From the IMG/VR virus record IMGVR_UViG_3300022905_001540, positions 1 through 64,000 of that record: 64,000 nt of DNA. The stretch is one strand, 5' to 3'. The notes beneath the pieces are model-generated. The model saw nothing but the letters and a program-made list of their open reading frames with translations. It was not told where the DNA came from and searched no databases. This document shows positions 32,545 through 42,400 of this stretch, one piece after another. Within the stretch, counting starts at the first letter, position 1, and the number at the start of each line of letters is the position of its first letter. A program made the translations under genes and the position numbers. Origin of the DNA: a virus.

Positions 32545-34131
32545 ATGTGTGGTATTCTAGCACTCTTCGGTTCGACCGTGCCGTCTCTCGACACACTACG
32601 CCGCCGCGGCCCCGACGAAACCGGCACGTGGGCCGGAGACAACGTGTTCATGGGACACACCCGACTGTCCATTGTACAGCCCGAGGCCGGACCACAGCCC
32701 ATTCTGTGGAAAGATTGGGTTCTCGTCATCAACGGTGAAATATACAACGCCGGAGTGTGTGAAAACACGACGGATTGCTACATTGTACCACCCCTGCTCG
32801 AGAAACACGGACCCCTGGCGCCGTGTCATATGGACGGCATTTTTTCCTTTGTGGCCTACCACAAGGTACGCAAAACGTTCATCGTGGCCCGCGACGCAAT
32901 TGGCGTCACACCCCTGTACATGGGCGTGGGAGAAGACGGCATGTGTTTTTCGTCGCTTTTGGCGGCCATTCCGGCAAACATGGCGACCAAAGTCGTACCA
33001 CCAGGGTATTCCACGGAATGTGCCGTCGGAAGTGCGCCGACCTTTACCGCATGGACCCCACCGTTCAACCCATGGGCCGATTTGTCACTGGTGCTTCCCG
33101 ACGCCGACAGACTCGTGCAAATCATGACTGCTGCCGTCCAAAAGCGCATCACGCTTGGCGACGTGCCGTGGGGGGTTCTTCTCTCAGGCGGACTCGATTC
33201 CACCATTGTTGCAGCGCTCGCTTGTCGCCTTGCTACACAAAGGCCTGACTACCCACGCGTGCACACTTTTTGCACGGGGCTTCGGGATTCCCCGGACGTC
33301 CACTGGGCTGAACAGGTGGCGAATGAGCTCGGCACACATCACACTTCAGTCATATACACGGTGGAAGAAGCGGTCGCGGCAGTCCTTGAGGTTATTCGAG
33401 CCGTCGAAACGTACGACGTGACCACAATCAGAGCATCGACACCCATGTGGCTACTGGCACGTGCCATTCGGCGCCGTGGCATCAAAATGGTATTGAGCGG
33501 TGAGGGTTCCGATGAGCTTTTTGCCGGGTACCTGTATAACCTGTACTGCCCGTCCGAACGCCACATGGTGGACGAATGCGTCCGCAAAATCGAGCAGTTA
33601 CACTCGTACGATTGCGCACGTGCCAATAAATCAATGGGAGACTGGGGCGTCGAGACGCGCGTGCCGTTTTTAGACCGTGCGGTGGTCGACTTTGCGATGA
33701 ATCAGTTGCACCCGCGCTACAAATTATCTGGCACCCATCCCGAGGGCAAACGTCCTGAAAAATGGTGGTTGCGTGACGTGTTTCGCCGGCGTATTCCCGC
33801 GTGTGTCGTCGACCGCACCAAGGCGCAATTTTCCGATGCCGTCGGCGCGGGTCACATCATGGCGCTCAAGGCACACGCCGAACAATTCGTCTCGGACGAC
33901 ATGATGACACGTGCCAAGCGGCGTTTTCCGCACAACACGCCCACTACCAAAGAGGCGTACTGGTACCGCCACTTGTTTGCTGCCCAATTTCCTCAGCGCG
34001 ATTCAGAAAAGACGGTACTTTTTTCGGCCGATTCTATCGCATGTTCCACGGGCGACGCATCGACCTGGCACGAAAAATTCCAGAAATGCCTCGACCCGTC
34101 CGGAGAAGCAATCCACACCGCATTTGCATGA
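32545..34131 (+). CDS. asnB: Asparagine synthetase (glutamine-hydrolysing)
   Basis: 528 aa. Makes asparagine from aspartate, glutamine and ATP. N-terminal class II glutaminase with the catalytic Cys2 (MCGILALFG), so the start is certain; also H-T-R-L-S-I, I-N-G-E-I-Y-N, D-G-I-F-S-F and R-D-A-I-G-V-T-P-L-Y. C-terminal synthetase with the pyrophosphate loop L-S-G-G-L-D-S-T-I-V near residue 213 and G-E-G-S-D-E-L-F-A-G-Y. Slightly shorter than cellular AsnB (about 550). All key residues are present, so activity is expected. Confidence 0.96.
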   Translation: MCGILALFGSTVPSLDTLRRRGPDETGTWAGDNVFMGHTRLSIVQPEAGPQPILWKDWVLVINGEIYNAGVCENTTDCYIVPPLLEKHGPLAPCHMDGIFSFVAYHKVRKTFIVARDAIGVTPLYMGVGEDGMCFSSLLAAIPANMATKVVPPGYSTECAVGSAPTFTAWTPPFNPWADLSLVLPDADRLVQIMTAAVQKRITLGDVPWGVLLSGGLDSTIVAALACRLATQRPDYPRVHTFCTGLRDSPDVHWAEQVANELGTHHTSVIYTVEEAVAAVLEVIRAVETYDVTTIRASTPMWLLARAIRRRGIKMVLSGEGSDELFAGYLYNLYCPSERHMVDECVRKIEQLHSYDCARANKSMGDWGVETRVPFLDRAVVDFAMNQLHPRYKLSGTHPEGKRPEKWWLRDVFRRRIPACVVDRTKAQFSDAVGAGHIMALKAHAEQFVSDDMMTRAKRRFPHNTPTTKEAYWYRHLFAAQFPQRDSEKTVLFSADSIACSTGDASTWHEKFQKCLDPSGEAIHTAFA

Positions 34132-34165
34132 ATAGACTATATAGATTCCTGCTCACAAGAACATT

Positions 34166-34618
34166 ATGAATAAGCAAGCGTGGGTCGACAAAATTAACGA
34201 GGTGTTGTCCACGCGCAACCATTTTTTGGCGACCATGCCAGCGTCCAAGGCAACGGCGCTCGTTTTTGCCTGTGACGTGTTCCGTCGGCGCAAACACAAA
34301 GTCGAGGTCAACATCGAGGCGTCGGAGACAAAGACGGCGATTTTGAAAGTGGTGGTTTCGAAAGCGACGACCATGGTGGAATTCACGGTGCGACGTGACG
34401 ACGAGGCGCAGCATTATATTCGTCAAATTGGAGACGACGTGGACAAACTATCGGTGCGCGGGTGTGGCACCGTCATAGCCACAGTATTCGAAATCGTGGA
34501 ATGGGCTATTCATAACGGGTGGCTGATAGAAAAATCATTCATGGGCACGTTGACTCAGAATATAGGACGAGGACATCAGCGTAACACAACCTTTCATGCA
34601 GTACTTCGTAAAGGATAA
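34166..34618 (+). CDS. Alba-like nucleic-acid-binding protein (tentative)
   Basis: 150 aa. Residues about 85-150 fit the Alba fold: a strand, D-K-L-S-V-R-G-C-G-T-V-I-A-T-V-F-E-I-V-E-W-A (helix after the R-G-x-G motif), then two strands with a disordered basic loop (G-R-G-H-Q-R-N-T) and K-G at the end, as in archaeal and eukaryotic Alba proteins. The N-terminal 80 residues are a separate alpha/beta segment. Alba proteins coat DNA or bind RNA. TATATAG at 34138-34144 fits the start. Confidence 0.7.
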   Translation: MNKQAWVDKINEVLSTRNHFLATMPASKATALVFACDVFRRRKHKVEVNIEASETKTAILKVVVSKATTMVEFTVRRDDEAQHYIRQIGDDVDKLSVRGCGTVIATVFEIVEWAIHNGWLIEKSFMGTLTQNIGRGHQRNTTFHAVLRKG

Positions 34619-34630
34619 TGACTTTTTTTT

Positions 34631-35104
34631 TTAAACTAATGTTTTTGCAGTCGACATGTACGTGTCTAGACTTGTATCTAAGGCGACTAGTAACGTTCCC
34701 GTAATGCGCCGGTACTCAAACCCGTGTTCGTCAAAGTGCCGGCGCACGCGCGACGCATGACTCTGCTCCACGCGCGGGGTCACCGACGCCAATATAGACA
34801 AAGGCACGCCCTTTTGCTGCAGCAGGCGCATGCCCCCTTCCACGCGCATACAAGACATGGCGTCGTGGTCGTGGTACCATAATATACACGCGTCCATGTA
34901 AGGGACGAGTGAGGCGGCAAGAGCCGTGCAGAGTGGATGCATGGTACATATCCAGAGGCAGACGGTGACACCGGACCGGTGAGCAGGTGTCCATCGGAAT
35001 TTTTGAATGGAAGGACGCGTGTCAAAAGTATATCCGTATCCTTCGAGATTTTGTCGAGTCATGTCCGCAGACATGGTCGATAGAACAAAGACGTGAATGT
35101 CCAT
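34631..35104 (-). CDS. Unknown protein, possibly a degenerate Ras-like fold
   Basis: 157 aa from the ATG at 35104 (TATTTAATG about 20 bases upstream). Strand and helix order after residue 45 faintly recalls small GTPases (A-C-I-L-W-Y-H-D-H-D, V-P-L-S-I-L-A-S-V-T-P), but there is no P-loop, DxxG or NKxD motif. It would not bind GTP normally. Low-confidence family idea. Confidence 0.6.
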   Translation of the reverse strand: MDIHVFVLSTMSADMTRQNLEGYGYTFDTRPSIQKFRWTPAHRSGVTVCLWICTMHPLCTALAASLVPYMDACILWYHDHDAMSCMRVEGGMRLLQQKGVPLSILASVTPRVEQSHASRVRRHFDEHGFEYRRITGTLLVALDTSLDTYMSTAKTLV

Positions 35105-35184
35105 ACATATGCAGGAAATAAACACATTAAATACCTTTTTTAATAAACGGATCTTATCTACCGCCGCGTGACACAACAAAACTC

Positions 35185-35355
35185 ATGGACGAACTTTATC
35201 AACAGATACAACAGGTACACGAATGGCACACCGAACTACTTCCAGTGTCGCAAGAGAAGACGGTGCGAACGCTTGCAACGCGCATGGAACCAATACTAAA
35301 GGCGATATACGCCGCGTTGAATGAAATAAAGGAACTACACAGCGGCGGCGATTAA
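35185..35355 (+). CDS. Short helical protein
   Basis: 56 aa, predicted one or two amphipathic helices (begins MDELYQQIQQVHEWHTELL), no Cys, ends S-G-G-D. It fills the gap between divergent and convergent neighbours and overlaps the end of the next gene by 21 bases. No close TATA; assigned on ORF quality and position. Confidence 0.5.
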   Translation: MDELYQQIQQVHEWHTELLPVSQEKTVRTLATRMEPILKAIYAALNEIKELHSGGD

Positions 35356-35736
35356 CTCGTCGTCGTCTTCTGCCCCGGATGAACTCGCATCGTCGATGGT
35401 GAACGCACTCGTGTCGTCTTCAAGCTTTCCGTGCTCATCTTCAAAGGTTTCTGTTTCATTTTTGGACACTGCTTCCTCAAACGTGTCGCCATCAAACGTG
35501 CCGTTGAGTTCGATTTCCTCTTCGTCGTCGTCGTCGACTTCTGTGTATCTCTTTTTGCGCCCGCAATAGGTCTCGCAGCAGCGTTTCGTTGTTTCATTAT
35601 GCACCAGGAACCAACTGCAGCACATAATGACGGCCGCACTGACAACCACTGTAATAGCGACATATACTAAAGCGCCAGACTCGACCCATGGGTCGCTCTC
35701 TGTTACGGCGGACGTCGTATTGGACGTAGAATTCAT
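35335..35736 (-). CDS. Type I membrane protein with acidic cytosolic tail
   Basis: 133 aa. Short N-terminal ectodomain with two N-glycosylation sites (N-S-T, N-T-T), one transmembrane helix (about 22-44), a Cys-rich juxtamembrane segment (C-C-E-T-Y-C), then a very acidic tail of about 75 residues. Possible envelope or host membrane protein. Shares one TATATA (35760-35765) with the divergent gene at 35786. Confidence 0.7.
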   Translation of the reverse strand: MNSTSNTTSAVTESDPWVESGALVYVAITVVVSAAVIMCCSWFLVHNETTKRCCETYCGRKKRYTEVDDDDEEEIELNGTFDGDTFEEAVSKNETETFEDEHGKLEDDTSAFTIDDASSSGAEDDDELIAAAV

Positions 35737-35759
35737 GGATTTACATTATCAAAATAAAG

Positions 35760-35765
35760 TATATA
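35760..35765. promoter_or_regulatory. Single TATATA shared by two divergent genes
   Basis: The only TATA-like element between the ATGs at 35736 (minus) and 35786 (plus). It lies 23 and 20 bases from them, and being symmetric can be read on both strands. Confidence 0.6.
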
Positions 35766-35785
35766 GTATGTTTTCAAAATCCATA

Positions 35786-36541
35786 ATGATGAAACGCTTT
35801 CGTTGGTTCCGTTGTCTGTTTATATGTGTCGTTCTCGTGTATCTGAATGTCGTGTTGTCCAATGTGATTTCTTGGCGCCAGACGGTCTATGCTAAAAATG
35901 GCACCTCGATGGCCCCGTTGCACGATAGTCTATTTATCGATTGGTTTGGCGGCCACGAACTTCCGGCGCAAGATATGTTTACCGTGCGCGACCTTGTGGA
36001 CGTGTGTACCTTTGGATGGGTAGGGTTGGCGTCTATTTTGTGGTGTTTTGTGGGTACGCACGAACAACTGACGCGCGTCGTAACTGCCGAAATGGTACTC
36101 GTCCCGTCGTTTGCCATTGCGCAACTTATGACGGTTGTTCCCGACTCGACGCCGAATTGTTTGGAGACGTACGACATTCCACGCGGCGAAGATACGTCCT
36201 GGATATTTTGGCGTTATCCGCTAAGAACGTGCGGCAATATGTTGTGGTCGTCCGACTTGGCCCAACTTCTTATTTTTGTACAATTGACCGACGACCTCGT
36301 CACCTCGCGCTGCTGGTCGTGGGCCACGTGGACGGTTTCGCGCGCGTGGGTCGTGCTGACGACCGCCCTTATCCTGACATCGCGATATCAATATAGTGTT
36401 GATGTCGTTGCCACGTTTATCGTCGTAAGACTCGCCGTCACGCATCCTTCCCTGCACAAATTGGCACACCGGTGCTTTATCAAAGATTCCGACTATTTCG
36501 AACGCGTCCCCGTGCAAGAACTCCCGGAGAGGCGTATTTAA
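35786..36541 (+). CDS. Sphingomyelin synthase/PAP2-like membrane protein lacking catalytic His
   Basis: 251 aa, about six helices (first at 6-28). The order C-G-N-M-L-W-S-S-D-L-A-Q and, about 60 residues later, S-R-Y-Q-Y-S-V-D-V-V-A-T-F-I-V-V-R-L matches motifs D3 (C-G-D-x-x-x-S-G-H-T) and D4 (H-Y-T-x-D-V-x-x-A-Y) of sphingomyelin synthases. Both catalytic histidines are replaced (by Asp or Leu in D3 and Gln in D4), while the D4 Asp stays. This would be a pseudoenzyme that may bind ceramide or partner host enzymes. Tandem ATGs at 35786 and 35789. Confidence 0.7.
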   Translation: MMKRFRWFRCLFICVVLVYLNVVLSNVISWRQTVYAKNGTSMAPLHDSLFIDWFGGHELPAQDMFTVRDLVDVCTFGWVGLASILWCFVGTHEQLTRVVTAEMVLVPSFAIAQLMTVVPDSTPNCLETYDIPRGEDTSWIFWRYPLRTCGNMLWSSDLAQLLIFVQLTDDLVTSRCWSWATWTVSRAWVVLTTALILTSRYQYSVDVVATFIVVRLAVTHPSLHKLAHRCFIKDSDYFERVPVQELPERRI

Positions 36542-36562
36542 GCCAACGATGATGGACATAAA

Positions 36563-36760
36563 ATGTCGCAACCCGTGACAAACATGAATAACCTTGTCCA
36601 ATATTGGTCGGGACTCCAAGGGACTGCCTCTGTCAAACGAACACGCGATGCGCCCGCGCAAAACACGCAACAGACGTCAAAACGCAGATATGTGCGTGTC
36701 AAACGTCGCGAAACTCCAGGTGGCGCACAAACGGCCGAATGTCGTCCTTCCAAATCCTAA
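36563..36760 (+). CDS. Small basic protein
   Basis: 65 aa, rich in Arg, Lys, Gln and Thr (K-R-R-Y-V-R-V-K-R-R), no fold recognised; could bind nucleic acid. GTATTTAAG at 36535-36543 precedes by about 19 bases. It overlaps the convergent F-box-like gene by 62 bases. Confidence 0.5.
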   Translation: MSQPVTNMNNLVQYWSGLQGTASVKRTRDAPAQNTQQTSKRRYVRVKRRETPGGAQTAECRPSKS

Positions 36761-37319
36761 ATTCCACCATGGCCCGCGTCAGGCCGCGTTTGGTCCCCAT
36801 GGCGCGTCGCGCCATGTGTGCATGCAGTGCGCGGCGCTGCACTCGTCCGTGGTGCGTGCGATAAATGGACATCAGGCGTTTGCGCCGCTGCACCCATATG
36901 CAAAGCTTGACATGGCGTCGCGATGCATGCGCGACACCAAGTCCGTAGTCGTAGGCCCACGTGCGCAGCGTGCGCACGAATTCGTCGTCGTGTACGTGAA
37001 AGTACAGGCAGCGGTCCGTGGTCCCGCTGTGGCGCAAACTGCACCAGGGCGTAAAAAGACGCAGCGGTTCGCCCATGTACGTCGACCACAGATGCGCCGG
37101 GCGCTTTTCCACCAGCAACGACGCGTCAAAGTCGCGCGCACAGAGGCGCCGAATGCGGTCACGCGTGGCGTTGGCTAGTTTAAAACAGCGACGACCGATG
37201 ACGGGCCACTCGTCGCTCCGAATGACGAAACTTCGCGCGACTTGCGACCATCTGTAACGGTCGACCAACGAAAAATATTCTATGAGCAATAGAAGTACAT
37301 CCGTCGATATATCTTTCAT
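36699..37319 (-). CDS. F-box-like protein
   Basis: 206 aa. Residues 5-45 (D-V-L-L-L-L-I-E-Y-F-S-L-V-D-R-Y-R-W-S-Q-V-A-R) fit an F-box, the Skp1-binding segment of SCF ubiquitin ligases. The rest is Arg- and His-rich with no WD or LRR repeat, so the substrate part is unknown. Viral F-box proteins usually redirect host ubiquitination. Family call is moderate. Confidence 0.68.
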   Translation of the reverse strand: MKDISTDVLLLLIEYFSLVDRYRWSQVARSFVIRSDEWPVIGRRCFKLANATRDRIRRLCARDFDASLLVEKRPAHLWSTYMGEPLRLFTPWCSLRHSGTTDRCLYFHVHDDEFVRTLRTWAYDYGLGVAHASRRHVKLCIWVQRRKRLMSIYRTHHGRVQRRALHAHMARRAMGTKRGLTRAMVEFRIWKDDIRPFVRHLEFRDV

Positions 37320-37406
37320 ATGCTACGATTATATTTTTTAATAAATATTCGAGTGTTGTATTTGTAGTACAAATTAAGAGACGTATATTCGTGGTAACTT
37401 TGGGCC

Positions 37407-37850
37407 ATGGCGTATCACCCTGAAGAATCGGACGAGTGGGAACCATCGTCGGACGAGGAAGTCGAGGAAGTCGACCCGTCCGAATTGCGCGACTTGGACT
37501 ATGAGAGGCTGGAAGAAGCGATGGATTCATGGCCGCCACCTGCTTGCCTTGCGTTCATGGAGAACATGTGCGTCGTGGATATTCGACTTTGTGTCGTGGA
37601 ACCCGTAAAGTGGACGTTGGCAGATGTCATGGACTTGTCCACGGCCCACAGTTGGATTCAATTTCACCGGCGCGTGCGCGAATTCTTTCCGAGGGCACAC
37701 TTTCAAGCGAACGACTGGGATACAATGGGGGAATACTGCATGAATTTGTGCCATGCTTGTCGCCAGCCGTTTTCATGGCACGTGGTGCTGAATATGTTAA
37801 GACATGGTCGCTTTGTGCGCCGCGTGCCACGTGCGCCGAGGCCAAGATAG
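37407..37850 (+). CDS. Unknown protein with acidic N-terminus
   Basis: 147 aa. First 40 residues are Glu/Asp-rich; then a compact Trp/Cys-containing domain (C-M-N-L-C-H-A-C) and a basic Arg/Pro tail (R-R-V-P-R-A-P-R-P-R). No family recognised. TATATTC near 37384 lies upstream at the usual distance. Confidence 0.68.
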   Translation: MAYHPEESDEWEPSSDEEVEEVDPSELRDLDYERLEEAMDSWPPPACLAFMENMCVVDIRLCVVEPVKWTLADVMDLSTAHSWIQFHRRVREFFPRAHFQANDWDTMGEYCMNLCHACRQPFSWHVVLNMLRHGRFVRRVPRAPRPR

Positions 37851-37903
37851 ATTGGATTCTATGTTTTGATATATATAAACACAACTGTATTCTTTTATGT
37901 TTT

Positions 37904-38824
37904 ATGATTGTATTTGAGGTTGTTGGTTACATTTTGCTACTCATGGCCTCCATCTCATCTTCGGTTTCAATGAACTTTCAAAAACTCGCCCAACATAGTA
38001 CGCATTTTGAAGACCCGCGCACGTGTCGCATACGTCGCAAGCAACCCCTGACGACACACGTACTATGTCGACCGTATTTTGTCTTGGCGCTTTTCCTATC
38101 CGCCGCGGCCTCGACCCTCGACTTTCTCGCTCTCACGTGGTTGACACCATCGACAGTCGGGGTCTTTGGGTGCCTGAGCATTATTATTAATTTATTTGTC
38201 ACGCGTATCATTCTGAGCGAGTCGCTGGAACGCGACGAATGGGTCGCCGTCGGCTGGGTCGTCGTTGGATGCTTTCTGGCCATTTCCGTCAATGTTGGCA
38301 CCGAGTCCACCGTGCCGCCGCCCAAACTCATCGAACGCACCAAAAGCTGCGTCTACATTGTGGCCAATTGGTGCATATTCATGGTACTCGAGCGTGTTCT
38401 CCACTACGCCCAGCTGTCCAGAAAACTGGAGCGCTTCGGATATCCGTTCATCGCCGGCGCACTAGGGGCCCAGAACGTATGCATGGGCAAGTACATCGCG
38501 TATGCCATCTCAAATGCCATGGAAGAGCACCGCCTGACCGTGCGTTACGACGTGCTCGTAGCCGCCATCCTTTTGTGTGCGAGCTCGGTCGTCGTGCACA
38601 TTGCGTGGCTCAACCGCGCCTTTGCGAAATACGACGCGTCCTACTGTATTCTCGTGTACCAAACGGCGTGGTTTCTCTTCACCATTTTGTCGGGGATTGT
38701 GGTCTATGACAACATGGCCACGCTAAATGGCATACAGCAAGCGTGTTTCTACGTGGGGTGTTTTCTCGCGGCGTGGGGCGTATGGCGCGTCTCCGTCGTT
38801 CGGGGCATCTCAAACAAAGCTTAA
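37904..38824 (+). CDS. NIPA/DMT-superfamily membrane transporter
   Basis: 306 aa, about nine helices. The N-terminus (L-L-L-M-A-S-I-S-S-S-V-S-M-N-F-Q-K-L-A) and the next helices (L-D-F-L-A-L-T-W-L-T-P-S-T-V-G-V-F-G followed by L-S-E-S-L-E-R-D-E-W) follow the NIPA magnesium transporter branch of the drug/metabolite transporter superfamily. Substrate cannot be read from sequence. TATATATAAA at 37869-37878 lies 25 bases before this ATG and excludes the longer frame upstream. Confidence 0.78.
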   Translation: MIVFEVVGYILLLMASISSSVSMNFQKLAQHSTHFEDPRTCRIRRKQPLTTHVLCRPYFVLALFLSAAASTLDFLALTWLTPSTVGVFGCLSIIINLFVTRIILSESLERDEWVAVGWVVVGCFLAISVNVGTESTVPPPKLIERTKSCVYIVANWCIFMVLERVLHYAQLSRKLERFGYPFIAGALGAQNVCMGKYIAYAISNAMEEHRLTVRYDVLVAAILLCASSVVVHIAWLNRAFAKYDASYCILVYQTAWFLFTILSGIVVYDNMATLNGIQQACFYVGCFLAAWGVWRVSVVRGISNKA

Positions 38825-39391
38825 CGTGACACTCTTAAGATTGCGACCACAGTCTGCCATGGAGTTTCCTTGCACGAGCTTGTACAACTCGTTTGGGTGC
38901 ATGCTCGGTGTCACGTCATCCGCCAGCAGACCGCCGTGTTTCAGCGCCGACACCACAATCTCGGAACAAAACCAGCGCGGTTTCATCCCCAACCAAGTGT
39001 AAAACATGGGCGACGGCCGCAACGGTGACCAAAACATAAAATAACCCATGTGATTAAAGCCTTCTCCTTTATGCTCGCGTGCGAATTCCAACATAGACTC
39101 GTATTGTGTTTTGGTGCACTCCATGGAGCGAAAAAACCACTCTTTGCGCGAAAAACGCTTTTTCTCGAGATGCACCGTGCCCGAGTACACGATGCTCATT
39201 GCTTCGCCGTTGACGCTCTCGGATGTTTCGGAGGTGGTTTCCTCGGGAGGTACGAACAGCAGCTCGGCGTGAATAAAGGGGGTCGAGCCGTCGGACGTCT
39301 TTGCGAGAGACGCGGCGGCCCTGTTCAACCACGACGACTCGAGGATATCGCTATCGCTTCGAACGAACGCTAACATAATTTTATGAGGCAT
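38810..39391 (-). CDS. NlpC/P60-like (permuted papain fold) cysteine hydrolase
   Basis: 193 aa. Candidate catalytic His in P-F-I-H-A-E-L-L-F near residue 41 and Cys in R-W-F-C-S-E-I-V-V-S-A-L near residue 146, the His-before-Cys order of permuted NlpC/P60 proteins found in many large viruses. These cleave peptides, thioesters or lipids. No signal peptide. TATAAAG (minus) upstream of 39391 sets the start. Ends 15 bases inside the transporter gene. Confidence 0.65.
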   Translation of the reverse strand: MPHKIMLAFVRSDSDILESSWLNRAAASLAKTSDGSTPFIHAELLFVPPEETTSETSESVNGEAMSIVYSGTVHLEKKRFSRKEWFFRSMECTKTQYESMLEFAREHKGEGFNHMGYFMFWSPLRPSPMFYTWLGMKPRWFCSEIVVSALKHGGLLADDVTPSMHPNELYKLVQGNSMADCGRNLKSVTLSFV

Positions 39392-39440
39392 GATGTTTAT
39401 TTAGAATAACGAACCTTTATATGTACTTTTTATTAAATTA

Positions 39441-42400
39441 TCACATGTCTTCGTCCTCTGTCTCGGCCGCCGACGACTCGGCAAATTCCACTCCTGTCTC
39501 GGCCGCCGACGACTCTGCGAAATCGACGCCAGAGCTGCTCGTGTCCACCGCGGACGATTCGGCGAAATCCAGACCCGACGAGCTCACAACGTCTTGCATG
39601 GCCGGTGTCTCGGACGTTTCCGAAGCCGTGTCTACAGCCGACGACGCCGCAAACTCTACTGCCGACGAATCGGCGAAATCGACGCCAGAGCTGCTCGTGT
39701 CCACCGCGGACGATTCAGCGAAATCCAGACCCGACGAGCTCGCAACGTCTTGCATGACGGGCGTCTCAGAGGTTTCCGAAGCCGTATCCACTGCCGACGA
39801 TTCAGCAAACTCCACGCCCGACGAGCTCGCAACGTTCTGTACGACGGGCGTCTCGGACGTTTCCGAAGCCGTATCCACTGCCGACGATGCCGCAAACTCC
39901 ACGCCCGAGGAACCCGTCTCGACGGCGGAAGACTCTGCGAAATCCAACCCAGAGGAGGCGGTGATAGGTGTCTCGGACGTTTCCGAAGCTGTGTCCGTGG
40001 CCGAAGAGGCGGCAAAGTCCAGACCTGACGATTCCTGCACAGATTCCAGCGTGTTGCTCACTGGCGCTTCAAAGGGAGCGTCGTCCTCTTCTCCGGCCGA
40101 GGACTCGGCAAATTCAAGTTCGTCTTCGGTGGACGACCATTCGGCGGGCATCGACGACATCATTTTGGTAATGTCGCCGCGCGGTGCTTCTTCTTCCTCT
40201 TCAGACTCTGACTCGGACGTACTCAGATACTGAGATGCATTCTGCGCACGCTGCACCGGTGCGAGCAGGGGCTCCTCCGTTTCCGACTCTGATGTGCTCA
40301 GATGGGCATCTGGGTGCACGGCGACGGCCATATCTTCCGAATCATATCTCGCTTCGGCGGCGGCCATGTCGACGGGACGATTGTTTGCCAAAAAGACAAG
40401 GTCACCGTCGCCGGCGGAAACACTGGCCGCGGCCGCCAAAGCCGCGGCGATTTCGCTGCGTACAGCGGCCGGTGAAATCTCTACACGCGTCACCGCACCC
40501 TTTTTACGGTTAAAGAGTTGGTAGTACGTCAATGTCTCTCCTGGTATCTTCTTGTTACTTTCGAACTCTTTGCGACTTTTGAACACTTGAATTCGATTAC
40601 CGGGCATGCGAACGACCACTTTGCCGTTCTGAGTGGGCTCGACTAGAAATTCGTAACGGCGCGCGTCGACATACTTGCGCGCGACGTATGTTCTGCCACT
40701 TTCGGGCTTCTGACCTTGGTCAAATATGGTCTTCAGGGGTCTATTTGTCCAGAACATTGCGACGGGGACGACACCAGACGACGACGGGGCAGACGCCGGT
40801 GCAGCCACGGGAAGTAGACCCTTTTGAGTGTCGACCCATGTCTTGACAAATTCTTGTACAGATTTGTTATCGTCGGGAAGCACGTCTTCGTCAATGCCTT
40901 GTAATTCCAACACATCGGCGACTTCTTTGGTTGTTAGATTGCGAGAATTTGCAGCGGCGATTAAATCTCGTGCATATGCATCTAGCTTTGCCACCGTTGG
41001 GTTGGCTGGGAGTTTTGGAAGCATATTTTTGTCGAGGGCCACAGCTGCACTGACAGTACTCAAGTCACTGGCGTCGCTCACCACGCTATCATTATCGGAA
41101 CCTGTCTGTTTCGTGCCTAGTCCGAATGCGCCCAGCAATTTCGCCGTCAGAGGTTGTCCCGATGCGATGACAGCCGCAAGAAGTGATTCCGACTCGGCAG
41201 TTGTGTCTCCTATAACATCGTCGTCATTCTGGAAGCTAGCCCATGGTTTTCCACTTGTCTTGTAATGTTTCAGGCCCGCTTTACGTTTGTTTTTACCGTT
41301 TTCCCCGACAAATTCAATATCATCATCAAAGTACCTGACGAAATAGATGGGTACCTTTTTTCTACGACTGTTAGGTGTGAGCTGCAAAATGTCGCCTTTG
41401 CTTGCCATTGCTCGAAGGCTTGCCAGTGTTAACACGCCCGGAGCTGCGCTTGCCGCCTGCCTTGAGCGCTGCGGACGCTTCGGGGCGCGGGTACGCTTCT
41501 GGACCTGCGGGCGAGGTCGAGGAGGAACTCTACTCTTTGCACCGTTGCCTCTGCCTCTGCCACCGCCGCTGCCACTGCCGCCGCCGCTGGAGTCATCATC
41601 AAAGGGTGGCAGCACGAGGCGCATGTTTTTACCGTGCTGAATTTTACGGAGCGCGTCGGTCTTACCGGCTTTGTTGAGCCGAATCGTCGGGTCGACATAC
41701 TCGACCATAGGAATAATGTCGTCGTACGTGTCCAGTGCGCGAATGTCATCCACGGATTTATCGAAATGTGCGTACAACTTGTGGACACGGTCGCGAAACA
41801 CGCGCAAACTGAAAGGCACGCCTTGGTCCAACCGCATGGGACGTCCGTAGTCGCGCGACGGTTGAATGCGAAGACTAAAGCCAACGCTGCTGGACGCCGT
41901 ACGGTTGAGGACTTGTTCGTCGGAGGCGTCCAGTTCGCCAAGTATGCGTTCCCAAACGTTGTCCACGGCCTCTAGGAATGTCGGGTCGTTGTCTTGATAT
42001 CTGTAGGACGCCGCTTTGGCGGCCCGGGTCAGGTTTCGGCGCACGTTGTCGAGCGAAATAACGTTGGAAATCACTTGGCCGTCGTTATCCGTGTAGACGA
42101 GGCGCACTTGTCCGGAGGTCGCGTACGGGTTGAGGCTGCGGAGTCCCTTGACGATGGAGCCATCTGCTTTGCGAAAGGCTTGAAACGGGTGGGACCTTGA
42201 TTGAAGTTCCCAGTGGTACAGGTCCAAATCGTCATCGTCGACATCATGACTGCAGTGAATGTGCTGTTTCACTTGACGAATAGACAGAGTGCGAAAGTCA
42301 CGCGTCTCGGCGGGCAATGCGTCAATGTCATCGTCGCTCAACGCGTCAATGTCTTCTTGAATGTCGGCGCGAAGGTTTTCCAGGCGCTCTAAGTCGTATT

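Noticed and set aside
34631-35104. Annotation as a Ras-like GTPase
   Set aside because: No P-loop or guanine-specificity motifs; kept only as an unknown protein with a note.
36594-37178. 194-codon plus-strand ORF
   Set aside because: Mostly antisense to the F-box-like gene; His/Arg/Ala-rich shadow composition.
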